DNA of 64,000 nucleotides from Acridotheres tristis (lineage: Eukaryota; Chordata; Aves; Passeriformes; Sturnidae): the NCBI GenBank assembly GCA_037013685.1, contig CM072899.1, positions 10,768,479 through 10,832,478 of the forward strand. The letters run 5' to 3'. The notes beneath the pieces are model-generated. The model ran no database searches and was not told the origin of the DNA. It was given only the letters and a program-made list of their open reading frames with translations. Of this stretch, positions 1 to 13,300 are shown piece by piece; position 1 is the first letter of the stretch; each line of letters starts with the position of its first letter. The position numbers and the translations under genes were made by a program.

Positions 1-3000
1 CACAGGGGAATGTGCAGAGGGATAAGTGCACCTGGATGCTCTTTTGCTTTTTTGCTCTTCTTCCTCTAGATGCACACGGAGGACACACCAGTCCCTGTCT
101 GCATCCCTCAGCTTCAAGGACATCTGCAAGGGCTTGACCTTGTCCACCCAATGCATTCCTTGGTCAAACAGCACAAACTCAGAGTGGGGGGGTACAAAAA
201 GGGCCATGGGAAATGCCCTGGTGCTCCTTGCATGGATGTGTTTCCTGAACAGGCACATCCACCCACCAGCACACAGGCTGAACCCAGCAACTCCTCATCA
301 CTGGTCACAAAACAGTTAAAACTTTGCTAGCAATACAGGCCATATTTGAACAAGAGACCTAATGGCAATTGGCATTGTAGCCCTGCTGTGAATAAGCCAA
401 ACCATCCAGTCCTACTGTGATTAAAAACTCCTTCTTGGATTAAGGAACAAGCAGCCAGATGCTAAGTAACTGAACTTTGCCCCTGCAAGGAGGAGAGCAA
501 AGAACTAACCACTGAGCCAGCCCAGTTTGCCAAGACTTTTATAGGGAAGGAACTTTTACAATTAAATACAGCAAAAGGTTTCTTCCACTGTGAGCCTCTG
601 AACACAGGTTGAAAGAAGCAAAGTCGAACGTGAAAGCCAAGTTAAGGAAGGGAAAAAAAAAGAAAAGTCTTGATCTGAAGGTTGCAGGCTCAAAGTAGCT
701 GGAAACCCCATCAAGTGACTGAATGGGAGCAGCGAGGGGCGGGCAAAGACCACAACTCCTCCCTGGGTAAATGATAAAGCTGTAATGTGAAGCAGACTGA
801 CCTAGTTACATATTTCTTCTCCATTCCCCATTTCTCTCACTACAGTTGCCAGGCTGGCATGTTGCAAAGCAAATTGTACATGAAGTTTCTACCATCAAAG
901 CCAAGACAAGGAAAAGCAGGAGCTCTGTAGATGGGAGCATCTTGAGCAGAACCATCTCAGGTCTCCCTGTAGGAAAGGCACTTGACTGTGCCACATTACC
1001 TCATCCAAGGGGACTGTCTCCATCATGTCCTTCCAATCCATCTTTTCTTCATGTGTCAACAGCTGCCTGGCATTTTTGGCACAGTAGGGAAATTATCCAC
1101 AACCTGGTGGCATTTGCAGCTTCATCCTCCTGAGCACGTGAGGCACATGCTCATTAAACAAACTCTCTCCATCCTTCTGGACTGCAGTTGAAGTGAGGTT
1201 AGGGTTAGGAAGGTCCTGCAGCCCATGCTGCTGGACAGGTGCTGCACAGAACAGACCTGCCCTGGATACACAGGGACAGCAAGTATAAGGGTGACATGGT
1301 GCTGCCATTTACAAGTGCTGCTGATCCCCTTAATTCTGATGGAGCTGGGAATCAACTCCATCTCCACTGGGAGGAGACACGGTGATGTCTTTCACTCATT
1401 GTGTGTTTTGACAGAATCAGGAGCCCTCTGATAGCTTTAACTCATTCCCAGATACACCCATGTGCTGTTGGGGAGGGGCATCAAGCACAGCTTTATGGCC
1501 ATGGTGAGGCCCTGTTCCTCTCTGCATTTGGATACAGCATCCTTGCAAAGCCAGCCCCCAAATTTTACCTGGATTTTCCCAACATATGGCAGAGCTGCTC
1601 TGGCTATGGCACACTGTGGCACACAGGGCACACATCAGGCTGGGCTGGCACAACTCACACCATGCTCCTGCAGCAGGCCCTGGACATCAGCAGGCTGCCA
1701 TGGATCCCAGGTGAGATTATGACCTTTGACCCTTTGGTACCCAAGGATGGCCAAGGATACCTGAGCACGCTGAACTCGTGAGTGTCTGGAGGCCAGGGAT
1801 TTGGAGAAGCACACAAAATCTGGATCCATTGACTGCAGTTCTCCAAAATATCCACTATTACTGCAGACTCACAAGCCTGACAATCTTAAACCATAACCCA
1901 CCAAGATGAGATGGGGTGCAGGGAAAGCTCTGCTCTTGATGAGCAATTAGATAAAGGAACAGCTTCCAGGAGAGGCAAGAGAAACTACCAAGGGAAGCAT
2001 TTCCAAAAGATGAACAGACCCTTTGGGGAAGACAGTATTTTGGAAGAATCGATGCTAAAAGTAGGAGCTTTAATGACTTGTGGGGAGTCTCCAGTCTATA
2101 AGTTCTAACTGGAAATTAGGGAAAAAGAACACTGAAACCTTCTGAACTTTTCACCATTCAAAACCACCAATGGTGCTTTTTTTGGCTCAGTAGTATTTTT
2201 GATATGTGCATGTCTCATTTTCAATGAAAAAGTGCCTTGACAGGGAGAACTGGTGGCAATATGAGGAGATTCATTCCCTCAGTCATAGCTACTTCCTCCA
2301 ACTCAAGCAAGGGATGTCCAGAAAAGGAGTGGTGCAGATGCTGAAGCAGATGCTAAAGAAATATGAAGCCAGACAGAGCTCATTTGGTAAACAGTTGCTG
2401 TGACCTCACTTTTCAGCATCACATATTCACTTAAAGCCTTGCTCCTGCAACATCATCACTTTCAGAATAGGGTAAAAGAATGGGTTTGCCTGTATGTGGG
2501 TTTGTGTCTCCCAAGTAGCTGAGGTGATCCAAGGTCCTGTGGACAACTGGGCAGAGCAATTTTCCAGTACACCAAGTAAACATTTCTGTTGTGGATGTAT
2601 TTTTCCGTGCCTCAGCAGTTCTGAGGATTCGACACTACAAGAGGGTTTTCCCAAAACAAAACCACTCTCCCTTCCCTTGCACATCTCAGATGTGTTTCAA
2701 AACCCAAAACATCACAGGTACAGGGTCACACCTAACCTACAGCAAGGTCTGTACTCAGGCTCTGTCAGCTGGGGCTGCTGGGGGGGGGCAGTGCCCTGAA
2801 GGAGGGAGAAGAAGATGCCAGAGCCTGCATCCCACTGCCCAGTGCAGCTGCCAAGGAATGATGGGGAACCTGCAGCCACACAGCTGGGACTGGCACAGAG
2901 GGCTGGCACTCTCATCAATCAGGAGGGTAATTAAGGAGCACTTCTTCAAACAGAGCTGCCTGTGCCATTTGAAAGCTGCCCCGTGCTTGCACCCAACAGG

Positions 3001-3660
3001 GAATACCATGTCCCAAAAGCACAGGAGCAAACCTACTCCCTTCCCTCGCCACTGCCCCAAACAAAAGCTTCGGAGCCAGCAATCATTTCAGAGGGGTCAG
3101 TGGTTGGTCACCATTTTCCAGCCTTCCCAATCCACAATTTGCTCTACGAGGATCCTGAAGAGAGAGAAAAGGGTAGGTCATTATAGATGTGCTCTCAGGA
3201 AGAGATAAACCCATTCCATGTATTAGAAAGCTCCACAATCATCACTGCTGGAAGCTGGGTGTTTATGAGAACTGACTCCTTTGTAAGAGCTGCACAAACA
3301 CAATGTGGGGTGAATACCAATTTCAATAGGGGAAACCAAAAGATTTGGACCAAAGAAAACAGTATGATGCATAAACTGAGTATGATTTGCCTCAAATCTC
3401 AGCTTTAGGGGGAAGTAAAACAAAACAACATTCAATGTGGGACAACTACAAATGACTCATTCAATCCTGACAGGAATTTTGTTTAAACTGAGTTATTATT
3501 TGACCTTTCTATTTTTTCTAGAAAAGAGGCCCTCTTTCATTTTAATATCAAAATGTAAGTTTAACATGTAAAGGTTTTGTCTCAGAAAGTTTCACCTGGT
3601 GAAGAAAAGACATGTCCTATTCTGAAACCTGCAAACCAACTCTTCCAGCCTTTGTGATCT

Positions 3661-3690
3661 CCCTCCCTCCTTCCCTCCCTCCATCCCTCA
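3661..3690. repeat. (CCTC)n pyrimidine repeat
   Basis: Imperfect CCCT/CCTC tetranucleotide tract, all pyrimidine on the plus strand. Confidence 0.85.
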
Positions 3691-3935
3691 CCAGAGACAT
3701 GCAGTGACTCCAATTCATGAGCAGTTTCCATTCTCCTGTAATTTTCCACTAATTGTCAAATTTACTGTGCACTGCACATATTTTACCCACGTCTGCAAGA
3801 ACTAGATTTTCTGTTGACCCCATTCACTTCTCTGCCCCTTCTGCTCTCCAGGCCCCACATCTGCCTTTCTGCTCAGAACTCACACACAAAAAAACATGCC
3901 TTTATTTCGTCTGCAACATCTGTACAGCTTGATCA

Positions 3936-4030
3936 GTTTCCTCAGAATTTTTTAGTACATACAAACTCAACGCATAATGCAAATGAGCCACCACTTAATT
4001 ATTTCCTCAACTTGTCACACAAGGAGCAAT
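3936..4030. promoter_or_regulatory. Candidate non-coding element with consensus octamer site
   Basis: Contains a perfect POU/octamer word ATGCAAAT (3977-3984) and a nearby CTTAATTATTTCC homeobox-like word, in unique AT-rich sequence between pyrimidine-rich and GC-rich stretches. Confidence 0.3.
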
Positions 4031-4419
4031 TTGGAGTGAGGGCCGGAGGTGGTAAGAGAGGCAGCACTGCTGCTCTCCCTGGTCCCACCGACCCACCCTC
4101 CAGCTTTCCAGCAAAAACTCACTTCACAAAATTTAATTACTCTGCTAACATGTCCCATATGCTCTGTGGCAGGCAGGGAAGGCTTTAATTACATCTGCTC
4201 TAGGCATGCTGGGGAGCCCTGATTCCCCATCTCCCAGGGACTCAATACAGCACCCATGGGGTTGAGGGTGCTGCCAGAACCAAAATGGTGGCTCAGTGTC
4301 AGGCCCTGGGTACCAAAATACCCTATTTTTCCTCCTTCTGCCCCTACACACACACACATCCAGAGATAATGACAGGGCCACGGTAGAGAGGGCTCTACTC
4401 TCTGGAGGAAAACAATTCG

Positions 4420-4505
4420 TCCCTCTTAAAAAATGCCGACCATCACTGTTAATGAACTGATTAACAATCACTGATGATTAGAAAGCCCTTCCACACCATT
4501 GCTCA
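4420..4505. promoter_or_regulatory. Candidate non-coding element (homeobox-like words)
   Basis: GTTAATGAACTGATTAACAA and TGATGATTAGAAAG in repeat-free sequence. Small, by composition only. Confidence 0.2.
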
Positions 4506-7500
4506 TTTGTATGGCACTTGAGAGACATCATCTCTCATTGGAAAGTGGAGGACAAAAACCTAGCCCCAGCTGGCCTTCCTCTTCCTGCCATCCTCCCAAC
4601 ACTTCAGCACACCACGGAGCTGGCTTTTCCCCTCCTTCCTCCACCCCATTTTACTTTTCATTTTCACAGCTGCCTCTGCAATTGCTACTTTCATAGCCAG
4701 CGGGTGTTGCTGAGGTGGCAGGTAGTCAAAACCATTTTGGGGCACAATACATCAGGTGGTAGACAAGGAGCAGGCAGGAATTTGTTTGACGTGACATTGT
4801 TATGCAAAGATGCTCACGGTTCCCAAGGCTCTTCATGCAACTGGATGGCATTTTCTGGAGACAGAAATCCTGCTTTAGGGGAAGAAGGGCTGGAGGCAGG
4901 GGAAATCCTTTCATTCAGGATCATGTTTAAGTGTGAGAGCAGAATATCTATTGTTGTCCCTATGCTTTTAATGTGGTTTGTGGCTTATATGATCCGGCCT
5001 GTAATCTGTTCCACATCTTATACTGCCTTGAATTTGATCGAGCCACATCTGAATTGTGATAGACTGCTCTGCTGACTGCCTTGTGGTGAGCCATCTCCCA
5101 CCAGCTACAGCTAGTGTTTTGAACAAGGGCCAGTCATTATTGTTTGCAAACTCTTCAGGCAGAGGGGCAATTTCCAAGAATATTGTGGGTAGGAGAAATT
5201 CCCCAGAAGATGCCTTTGATCTGAACTTTCCAAGTATGGGGTATGAGTGTACACGTCCATACAATTTGTTTAGCAAACTCTCTGTGCATCCTCCATCAAA
5301 GAAACAGCTGCATTGTCATGATTTCAAGCAGGAGTAGCACTGCTTTCCCAGGGATCAAGGATTGCACCAGGGACATTCACAGGCTGTGGATTTCCAGGCC
5401 CCATTGCAGCCATCTGCAGCATCCATCAGTTCTCCTGCTGCATCAGGGCATCCCTGACCCATCCATACTCCAGCCACATTTGGCAGCCACAGAGAGGTCC
5501 AGGCAATGATGTGCTGAGCAGTGGGAGAAAGCAGGGTAGGAAGCCTTTCCTGAGCCACATTCTTTGCCTTCTTGCATGAACTGCTCTGCTTGAAGAACAG
5601 TCCTTAGTCCACATTTTCCAATTGTTTTGTTCCTATGGAGACATGGCAAGTTTCATGGGAGCTTGCTTTTCCCCCAGCACTAAGTGGAGTTTTGTCCCAT
5701 GAGCAAGCTCTGGAGTTACGAGAGCAAGGCTCGTGGCTTGTGGCATCAACTTCCATCCTCCCTGTCCCTCTCCACTCCAGAGCTGCTCCACAGAGCATGA
5801 AATGAGCACCTGCTCGAGCTCCACATCACTGATTTCTCCTGTGAAAGGGAGATAATCCACAAAACACTTGGTGGAAGGGTGGCACAAAGCATTCTCTTTC
5901 AGGAGATGTTCATCTCAATGCCCTTCTTTCTCCACCTGAGGTCCCAGTGAGGTCTTACACATGGAACATTCCTTCAGGAGAACACTGGTATGCTCCTTCC
6001 CTTTCCCAAGAGTTCCTAAACTGTGTTAAGGTTATCCAGGTTCCATGTTGAGGAATGGATATGTGGCTGGTCCAGCTCCACTCAAAGCTTTGTATAGAAA
6101 CAAGTTCCCTTTTCAGGACCATCATTATTTCTTTTTAACCTAGAGCCTAAAAATACCACTTCTGAAGCTCAGGGAAGGGAAGAGGAGGGGAGGAAAAGAA
6201 AAGGGGGAAAAGGGAACAGACAGAGAGTGAAGCCCGCACTTGGGACATCACAGCTAGAAAAGGTCAGGCTGTACTTTTGAATGGCTCATCCCCTTATTTA
6301 GGTAATGGGAGATCCTGCCCTATTCTGTTTTATGCATTTGAGTAGCATCACTGTCCTTAGGGTGCATCAAATTGATTTAGTTCAGTCCCCCAGTTCAATT
6401 TCTAGGGCTGCTCGGCCAGGACTCCCTAATCTGTGAACCGGATTTCTTTGTGGCTGGGTACTCCTGATCCTTCAATTTATGGCTTGGCATTAAATTGGGC
6501 TCCAGTGATGCAAGTCCACTTAGATTATGTGTCTGAAAGATCAGGCAACTGTAGCTCAAGCAGTCGGGATATGAAGGAATTCTTGTGGAAGTGAGTCTCC
6601 CTCCCTGAGTGAAATAATCCTGTGACACCCTGTCTGTGTGATCTAAAGATCCAAAACCAAAGAGGTGTGGTTTTGAGGTCAGTATGAAATCTCATTCAGG
6701 AGGAAAAAGAAATAAATTATCATGGGAAGCTGGTTTGCAATTAAAAGAAGCATTCCTTTCTAAAGTGCCTGTTCCTCACTTGCAACAATGAAATGAGCTG
6801 AGCAGCTGGAGTTGTTTCAGCCTCCAAGTCTGTTTTTCCATTTTGAAGGGCAGGAACTTGTGCAAAAATATCTCACAGGTTTGTTGGTTTTGTTTTTGTT
6901 TTTTTTCCATTCCTGGTGGGGAGGCACACAATACAAAACCACCTAATTATAGAAGCAATGTTTGGAAATAGAAATTTCAAATCCACTATTTTGGCGTTAA
7001 ACCAGAGCTTGTCACTTCCAGGCATAAAGAGATGTTGCAGCCATTACTTAGACATACTGGACTTACCCTGATTGATGCTGGGAGCTGGGTGGCCAGGTCT
7101 GAGCAATGATAAAATAATTTGTCTCCTTTCTGTCTCAGAGCAGAGCATGTCTCCCAAGCATATATTTTAAGAGCAACAAGGACTGCACAAGTTCAGCTTT
7201 TGTCAGGAATCAATCTGCCAGTCCTTCAGTAGTGCATTTTATCCATGACCTCAAAGCACTGAGCAAGACACTCCAGCCAAATAGGGCTGGTAAACTTTTC
7301 AATCCTAAATATCTGAGACGACTGGGGGGCTGCCCAGCAGGCTGCCAGAGCAGTATCATCAGCTGCTCTGTGTGACCTGAGGTACAGCAAGAAAGCACGT
7401 GTAGATGCTCAGGAGTGTAGAGCCAGCTGGGGCATTCTGCTTGGGAATGTGCAGCCTGATCCCTGCTGCCATTTGGGCACGGCTCCTAGGCTAAACCAGC

Positions 7501-8274
7501 TTCCAGAAGGTGTCCAGGGACACCCTGGAGACAACCCAAGACAAAGCCTGGAAGTAACTTCACAAAGGATCTGCCTGGACAATGGGGCCCCTTCCTAGGG
7601 CAGCCCAGCAGAGCTGCCTGCCCACCCTCCCTCTCCCTGGAGCTGACCCACAGCACAGCTGTGCCCAGGCAACATCCCCTCCTCGTGGGTAATTTCCTAG
7701 GCCCTGTATTGTTTCAGGGAAACACGTACTTGGCAGCTCATGTTTTCCAAACCACCAGCCAGCAAGGATGGAAACAGCATTTTTCCCAAAGAGTCTTTCT
7801 CCACTATGTCATGAGGTAAATATCCAGGGTGTGTTTCCTCATCCTTAATATGCACACAGAAGGGATAGGAGGGTTTGGCAGCAGACCTCAAGGATCCAGT
7901 ATATTGGGATAGCAGAGGCAAACCAGCCTCAGGGTCACTGAAAAGAGCACAGGGCTCCCCTGAGCACCAGGTCAGCTCAGGCAGAGCTGCACAAACCCAA
8001 GCAAACACATCCCCACCCTGCACCTCCTGCTCCGCCTATGGAATCAAGGGAGGGCTCTGGGAAGGAGGGCTCTGTGGGGCACAAAGTCCCTCACAGACTG
8101 GAGATGAGCACCCCCAGTGCTCCCCCCAGCCCCCTTGGCAGTGGAGCAAGGGGCAGGCTGTGCCTTGTGCCCCCTTCTCGTGCCCTATCGACTGCACACC
8201 ACTGCGCTGCCTTCTGGACACAATCAATAAGCAAAGACAGGCACTACTGTTAAATTATCCCACCAGCCTCCTGG

Positions 8275-8510
8275 TGATCTAATAGACTCTCCAGTAAGGT
8301 CTTATTAAATTCCAAGCCAAACTGCATCCAGTTACAGTAATTACTGAATATTTAGGAAACAGCAATTGGCTATTTAGAGCACACTAAAAAATACCATGGA
8401 AAATTTCATGCTCTTTAATTACTGTGCAACCTATCTTTTTGGTGACACCCTCCAACCTGGATTTATGTGTTAATTTGCATCTGCTCTTCTATGTTTCAGC
8501 ACTTTAGAAG
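8275..8510. promoter_or_regulatory. Candidate conserved non-coding element
   Basis: About 235 bp of AT-rich unique sequence between GC-rich flanks. It has CTTATTAAATTCC, CAGTAATTACTGAATATTTAGG (a near-palindromic CAGTAATTACTG core), TTTAATTACTGTGC and GTTAATTTGCATC. The CAGTAATTACTG palindrome is a good paired-homeodomain-type site. Confidence 0.35.
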
Positions 8511-9529
8511 AGAAGATAAATTAAAAAATAAAATAAAAAATACATTGAGAGCATTTCTCCTGTTGAGGGTTGGGACTTGCAGGTAGAGAAAAGCCTAATG
8601 AAAGCAGGTGCTGTGCCAGCTTTCCCTCTCCCTATGTGGAAAGTCCAAATGCTGCAGTCCATCACTGCAGCTTTCCACAACATGCCAGCTCCAAACCCAG
8701 CCCTGTCCCTCTGCACGCTCAGCTGTGACCTCCACAACCCCCATCACTCCCACCCTAGGGCTCAAATGCTAAAAAAAAAAAGCTAAGTCAAGCAAACCAT
8801 GCCTTTGCTGACCGATGTGCATCCTCAGGAAGTAGGGCAACACCTGCCTGGAGCTCATTTCCCTGCACACAGCCAGAGCCGCGGCCAAACCCGAGCGCGG
8901 GTCCTCTGTGCTCTCCCAGAGCCGTAACCCCAGCTGTGCTCTCCAGCTCACTCCCTGCCTTATTAGCACTGAACAGCATCCTTATTTAACACACTTCAAT
9001 TTAGAGTGGAATGGATATTTCTTACTTCAGAAAGTCTCACCTGCCTCTCAAATGGCTCTTGGCACGCTGCCCGTTCTCACTCGCGCTCTGCCTTTAACAA
9101 GGCAAGCCTCATTCCTCTCGAATGGAAAAGAGCTGGCAGGGCTTGATTGAAAGTTTGGATTCCTTCCCCCTCCCCATCCACTTAGATGCCACAAGAGCCC
9201 CCAAATCTGTATAGCCTTCTTATTGCCAGGAAAGCAAAGCTTTTGCCAACACATCTCCCAGGCTCCTCATCACAGAAAGTGAAGTTAAAACATCTAATGC
9301 AGGCACCAACAAAGATTGGCACGAAAGAGAAAGAGGGGGAAGATGAGCACTGTTTGCAGAGCTTGCCTGGCCTCCTGCTACCCCTGCTCCCATCTTTTCT
9401 TTCTTCACTGTTGTATCCTCAGAACATCCAAGCCCAAGGTAGAAATATCTAACAAGTAATTTTTTTCTTTCCCATCCCCAACCGCACTTTTTCCGCAGGC
9501 AGCTTGAAATGCAGAGATCCAAGAGAAAG

Positions 9530-9700
9530 GAGCATATCTCACTGCTCCCACTTTCTTAACAAGACCTCATTATGGTGCAGGAAAAACTTGACCCCATCAG
9601 AAGTGTCAGGCAGAGGCACTGTGTTTATTTCTCACATAGTCCCCTTCACCTGAAACTTGGCGGGTGCCGCAGGGAGGTTATTCTTTCTTCCTTTGATTGT
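9530..9700. promoter_or_regulatory. Weak candidate non-coding element
   Basis: Unique sequence with CCTCATTATGGTGC and CpG-bearing CTTGGCGGGTGCCGC. No strong motif cluster; low confidence. Confidence 0.15.
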
Positions 9701-10184
9701 GATGGGGAGTAAGCTTTTCTTTTTTTAACAAAGCTATTTTAAAATAGATGTTTAACTCTGTGCTATTTTAAATGATGCATAGAAAAAAGCCCACGGCAGA
9801 GCTGCAGTAGTTCTGCACAAAGACTGGACGAATAGAAGCCCATGTGCTCCTAACTGTGTGCAGAGGTGAAAGGAATACACAGATGACTGTTTTGAAGAAA
9901 ATGGCACTGTTTGGGCCAGATGATGGTCATTCAGCTGGGAACAGCTACGCTGCTGGGTGCTGTGGACACCATGCTTCTGGCCATCCTTTGTGCTGGCTGT
10001 CATGCTGCAGGTTGAGTGAAAGCCCATCCACATCCACAGGAGAGAAGAATTAAAAAGACACAGTGCATCCAGGAAACAGACTTTCCTCTACATCCCCAGT
10101 GGAAGCAAGATAGGAGCCACTAGATATCAACGGTTCCAGGGACTCAGCTTGGATCTGCAATGTGATATAGAGGCAAAAGAGTTT

Positions 10185-10385
10185 ATTCCACGGGTATTTA
10201 TTATTTTGGTACACTGGAGATTATAATCCTCTGAAGTTACAAAACCATATAGTCAGTGTTTATCTCTGGTGTTCGATTACTACAAAGTTGTTCATGCTCA
10301 GCAAATATGTTTTCTGATAATCAGCTGGCATTTACTTTATAGACATCTGTGTTATTAAACACACAGAGAGGGGAGATTTAGGGAT
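10185..10385. promoter_or_regulatory. Candidate conserved non-coding element
   Basis: AT-rich unique block with GTATTTATTATTTTGG, GATTATAATCC (a near palindrome with TAATCC), TGTTCGATTACTAC, TGATAATCAGC and TGTTATTAAACAC, with very few homopolymers. Confidence 0.35.
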
Positions 10386-13300
10386 TGTGACAGCAAAAAG
10401 ACTTGTTCAGTCTATAAAGCATCACGTGCATTTTTCTAGCTGCTCCATCACGATGTGTTACTGTGGGTCAAACCTTCGCCCAGCCCAGAGAGAGCTCTGC
10501 ATCTCCCAAAATTTCCTCCCCTCAAGTACACAAGGCCAGTCTTCTGCATGGTAAAGGCATCCCATACCTCCAGCTGCATTGATGCTGCTGTCTGGCACTG
10601 AATTATTTAGTTTCCTTTCACTGTGAATGGAAATGATCTGCAGTTTAAATGGGATAAAGAGAAGTTTGAATCAAAGGCACCTTAACTCAGTCAAACACAC
10701 ATTGGAGACTTCTTTGCCTGTGACTGTCAGGGGTAATAACCACAGCTCTGATCAAACAAAAGGCCCTTCAGACCCACTTAGTCCCTGGAATCAGCAGGTT
10801 CACATCTCCTCTTCCAGCTGTCGGGAAGAAAGTATTTAAAGGAGTCAGAGGGAAATGAGGATGTTGGGCTGTGGATCATGAACAACTTTCCTGTAGATTG
10901 GAGGCTGATTTAATGCTGGTCTTTCTCAATACCCAAACACTTTGTCATGCAGGCTGGCAACACTCGCCATTTCCTCCTGACCTGGCAGGAGAGGAGGGTC
11001 AGTGTTAGCAGCACTCACTTGGCTAATTCATACATAAGTGTAGAGCTATTACTGCTGTCACTGTCACTCAGATGCCAGCTTTCTCCTTTCCTAAGGCTCT
11101 TCTGCTCAAACCTACCATCTCTGACCACTCCTCCCCTGCACACCTGAACCCAGCAGCAGCTCTGCACTCTACCCATAGCCAAGGCCTCCCACCTGTCTCC
11201 CCATCCAGGACTTCTTTCCCCATCTCTGTGCTGCCAGCACCTGGACCTCTGCAGACATAAGACCTCCTTGGATGGCAGCATCCCTCTCCAGATCACAAGG
11301 TGACAGAGAGCACTGATTAAGTGTCCTCATGGTATGACAAGAAGGATGGCACAGAGCTGGAGGCAAATAAGGGATCTCCTAATGGTCATTGCAGAGATCT
11401 GGTCAGTGGAGATCCTGAGGTTAAACTGAAATCTGTCAGCATCTGGAGAATAAGGGATTCTGCTGTCTGCCCTGTCCCTGCTTCGTTGACCCCAACCCTG
11501 TTCTCCCTACAGGAAAATTCTCCCCTCCTATGCTGCCCTGTGAGCTGCCCCAAGTTTGGGATGTTTCCCTCAGGGGATGCCATTGGAGGGAAGCAGAGGG
11601 ATGCTCTGGCATCACAAAGTCGGGCTCTGCCAGCGCCACACCACAGCTCAGGCTTCCCCCTTCTGCCCCTGCCACTCCCCACCCCCCAAGTTGCTAGCAT
11701 TAAAAGGATTATGGAACAAAAAGATGAGAGAGAAGGGATTAGAGGGAATTATCAGCCTTGATCCTCTCCTAATTAATTGCTGGTCAGACATATGAAAGGC
11801 TGGCTGCAGCATACCCCACAACAATGAAGAAGGAATGACACGTGCAACTGGAAATGCTTTGGTAAATACCAACTCTTATTTGCTGATGCAACTTTCTTCC
11901 CAGAAAAGGCTCATTTAGAGAGCAGTACCTGGACATGGCTGCTATCATCTGTACAGTTTGTGTTCCTCTTCATACTCACCTTTTTCCTCCTTCTAATGCT
12001 TGCACTGTCTTGGGTGATTTGCAGCCAAGCCTGCTCTGCCCCAAACCCTGGGACTGGCTCCACAGGGCATCCTCCTCCCTCAGCAGGCTTGGAAAGCTGA
12101 TGCTTACCTGCCTGACTGGGGATGCCTGGTTTTCTTGTGCTAGGCTGGGCTGACTAATCAAAAGGTATTTTTCTTAAAATTCTTATGGATTGAGGCAATC
12201 ATCACAACAATCAGAGCAATCCTGCAAAGAGGGGAAAGAGGAGGCATGTCATTTCAGCTCTGATCTCTAGAGGAAGAGATAATAGAACACCTATTTTTCT
12301 GTGTTTCCTGGTCTGAAAGGAAAGGAGGTTCTCATCCCTCCCTTCCACTGTTTGCTGGGAACTGGCCAACTTCTATGTTATTTTTTTAATTCTCAGAGTT
12401 ACACCCCAGTAAATAAGAACTAAACTAATGGCTAGCCTTTGCATATTGTGCTTAGCATGCTTTCCAGGATCCAGCCTCTGTAGCGAGAGACACCCTATGC
12501 TGAAAGATTGGTTTCACCAGTCAGTCATTTTTCCTGAGAACCAAAGTCCATCTAGTCCTATAGGTTTGCTGGGCCTGTTCCCACCTCCTTCTCTGAGTCC
12601 AGCTCTTTGACAGAGTCATGGTGCCACCTGAGCAGAGCTACCCCCAACTGATTCATGATTCCTGACTAGGCTCACGTGCTTCCTTAATGAACTCCACACC
12701 TTGCATAAGGGTGCCCGTGATTTTGGGGTGCCCAGCTTTCCTCAGACAACCCCCATGCCCTGACATCCCACAAGTACACTTTAAATCCCACTGAAGCTCT
12801 CTGATGGAGTGCCCAGAGTCCCAACCTAAGTCAGATGTTTCCAAGTTACCTGTAAGTGAAGTAGTTGTTTCCAGCCCTTAGTCCCAGCTACACCATCACC
12901 ATCTGTCAGCTTCCTCACGTTCTGGTCAGGAAGACCTTCTGGTCTTGCTTCCTCACCCAGCTGAGTATTGCCAGCCTGATGGGTAATTTAGGTCTGGCTT
13001 GGGAAGTGCAAGTTCTCTGTTTGCAAGAACCACACAGCTCAGCAGCCCTGGACTGGTCACTGGTCTGCCTTTAGGCTCAAAGAGGGTGTGCAGACACAGC
13101 AGGCTTCAAAGTGGAAGGTACTTGCAGGATGTGGCTGAAGATCATCTCTTTTTGCATCACATCTTTCTCATGCACTTTCCCTAACTGCAGGATCATTCCT
13201 AAAAGATTCACAGTCAGAATACTACATCAAGCTTCCTTTCATGACTCACAAAGCCTTTCAGTGGAGAACTCAGACAAGACTTTTGCACCAGCTCCAAGAC

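Noticed and set aside
1199..1209. Telomere-like TTAGGGTTAGG
   Set aside because: Fewer than two full TTAGGG units; too short for an interstitial telomeric repeat.
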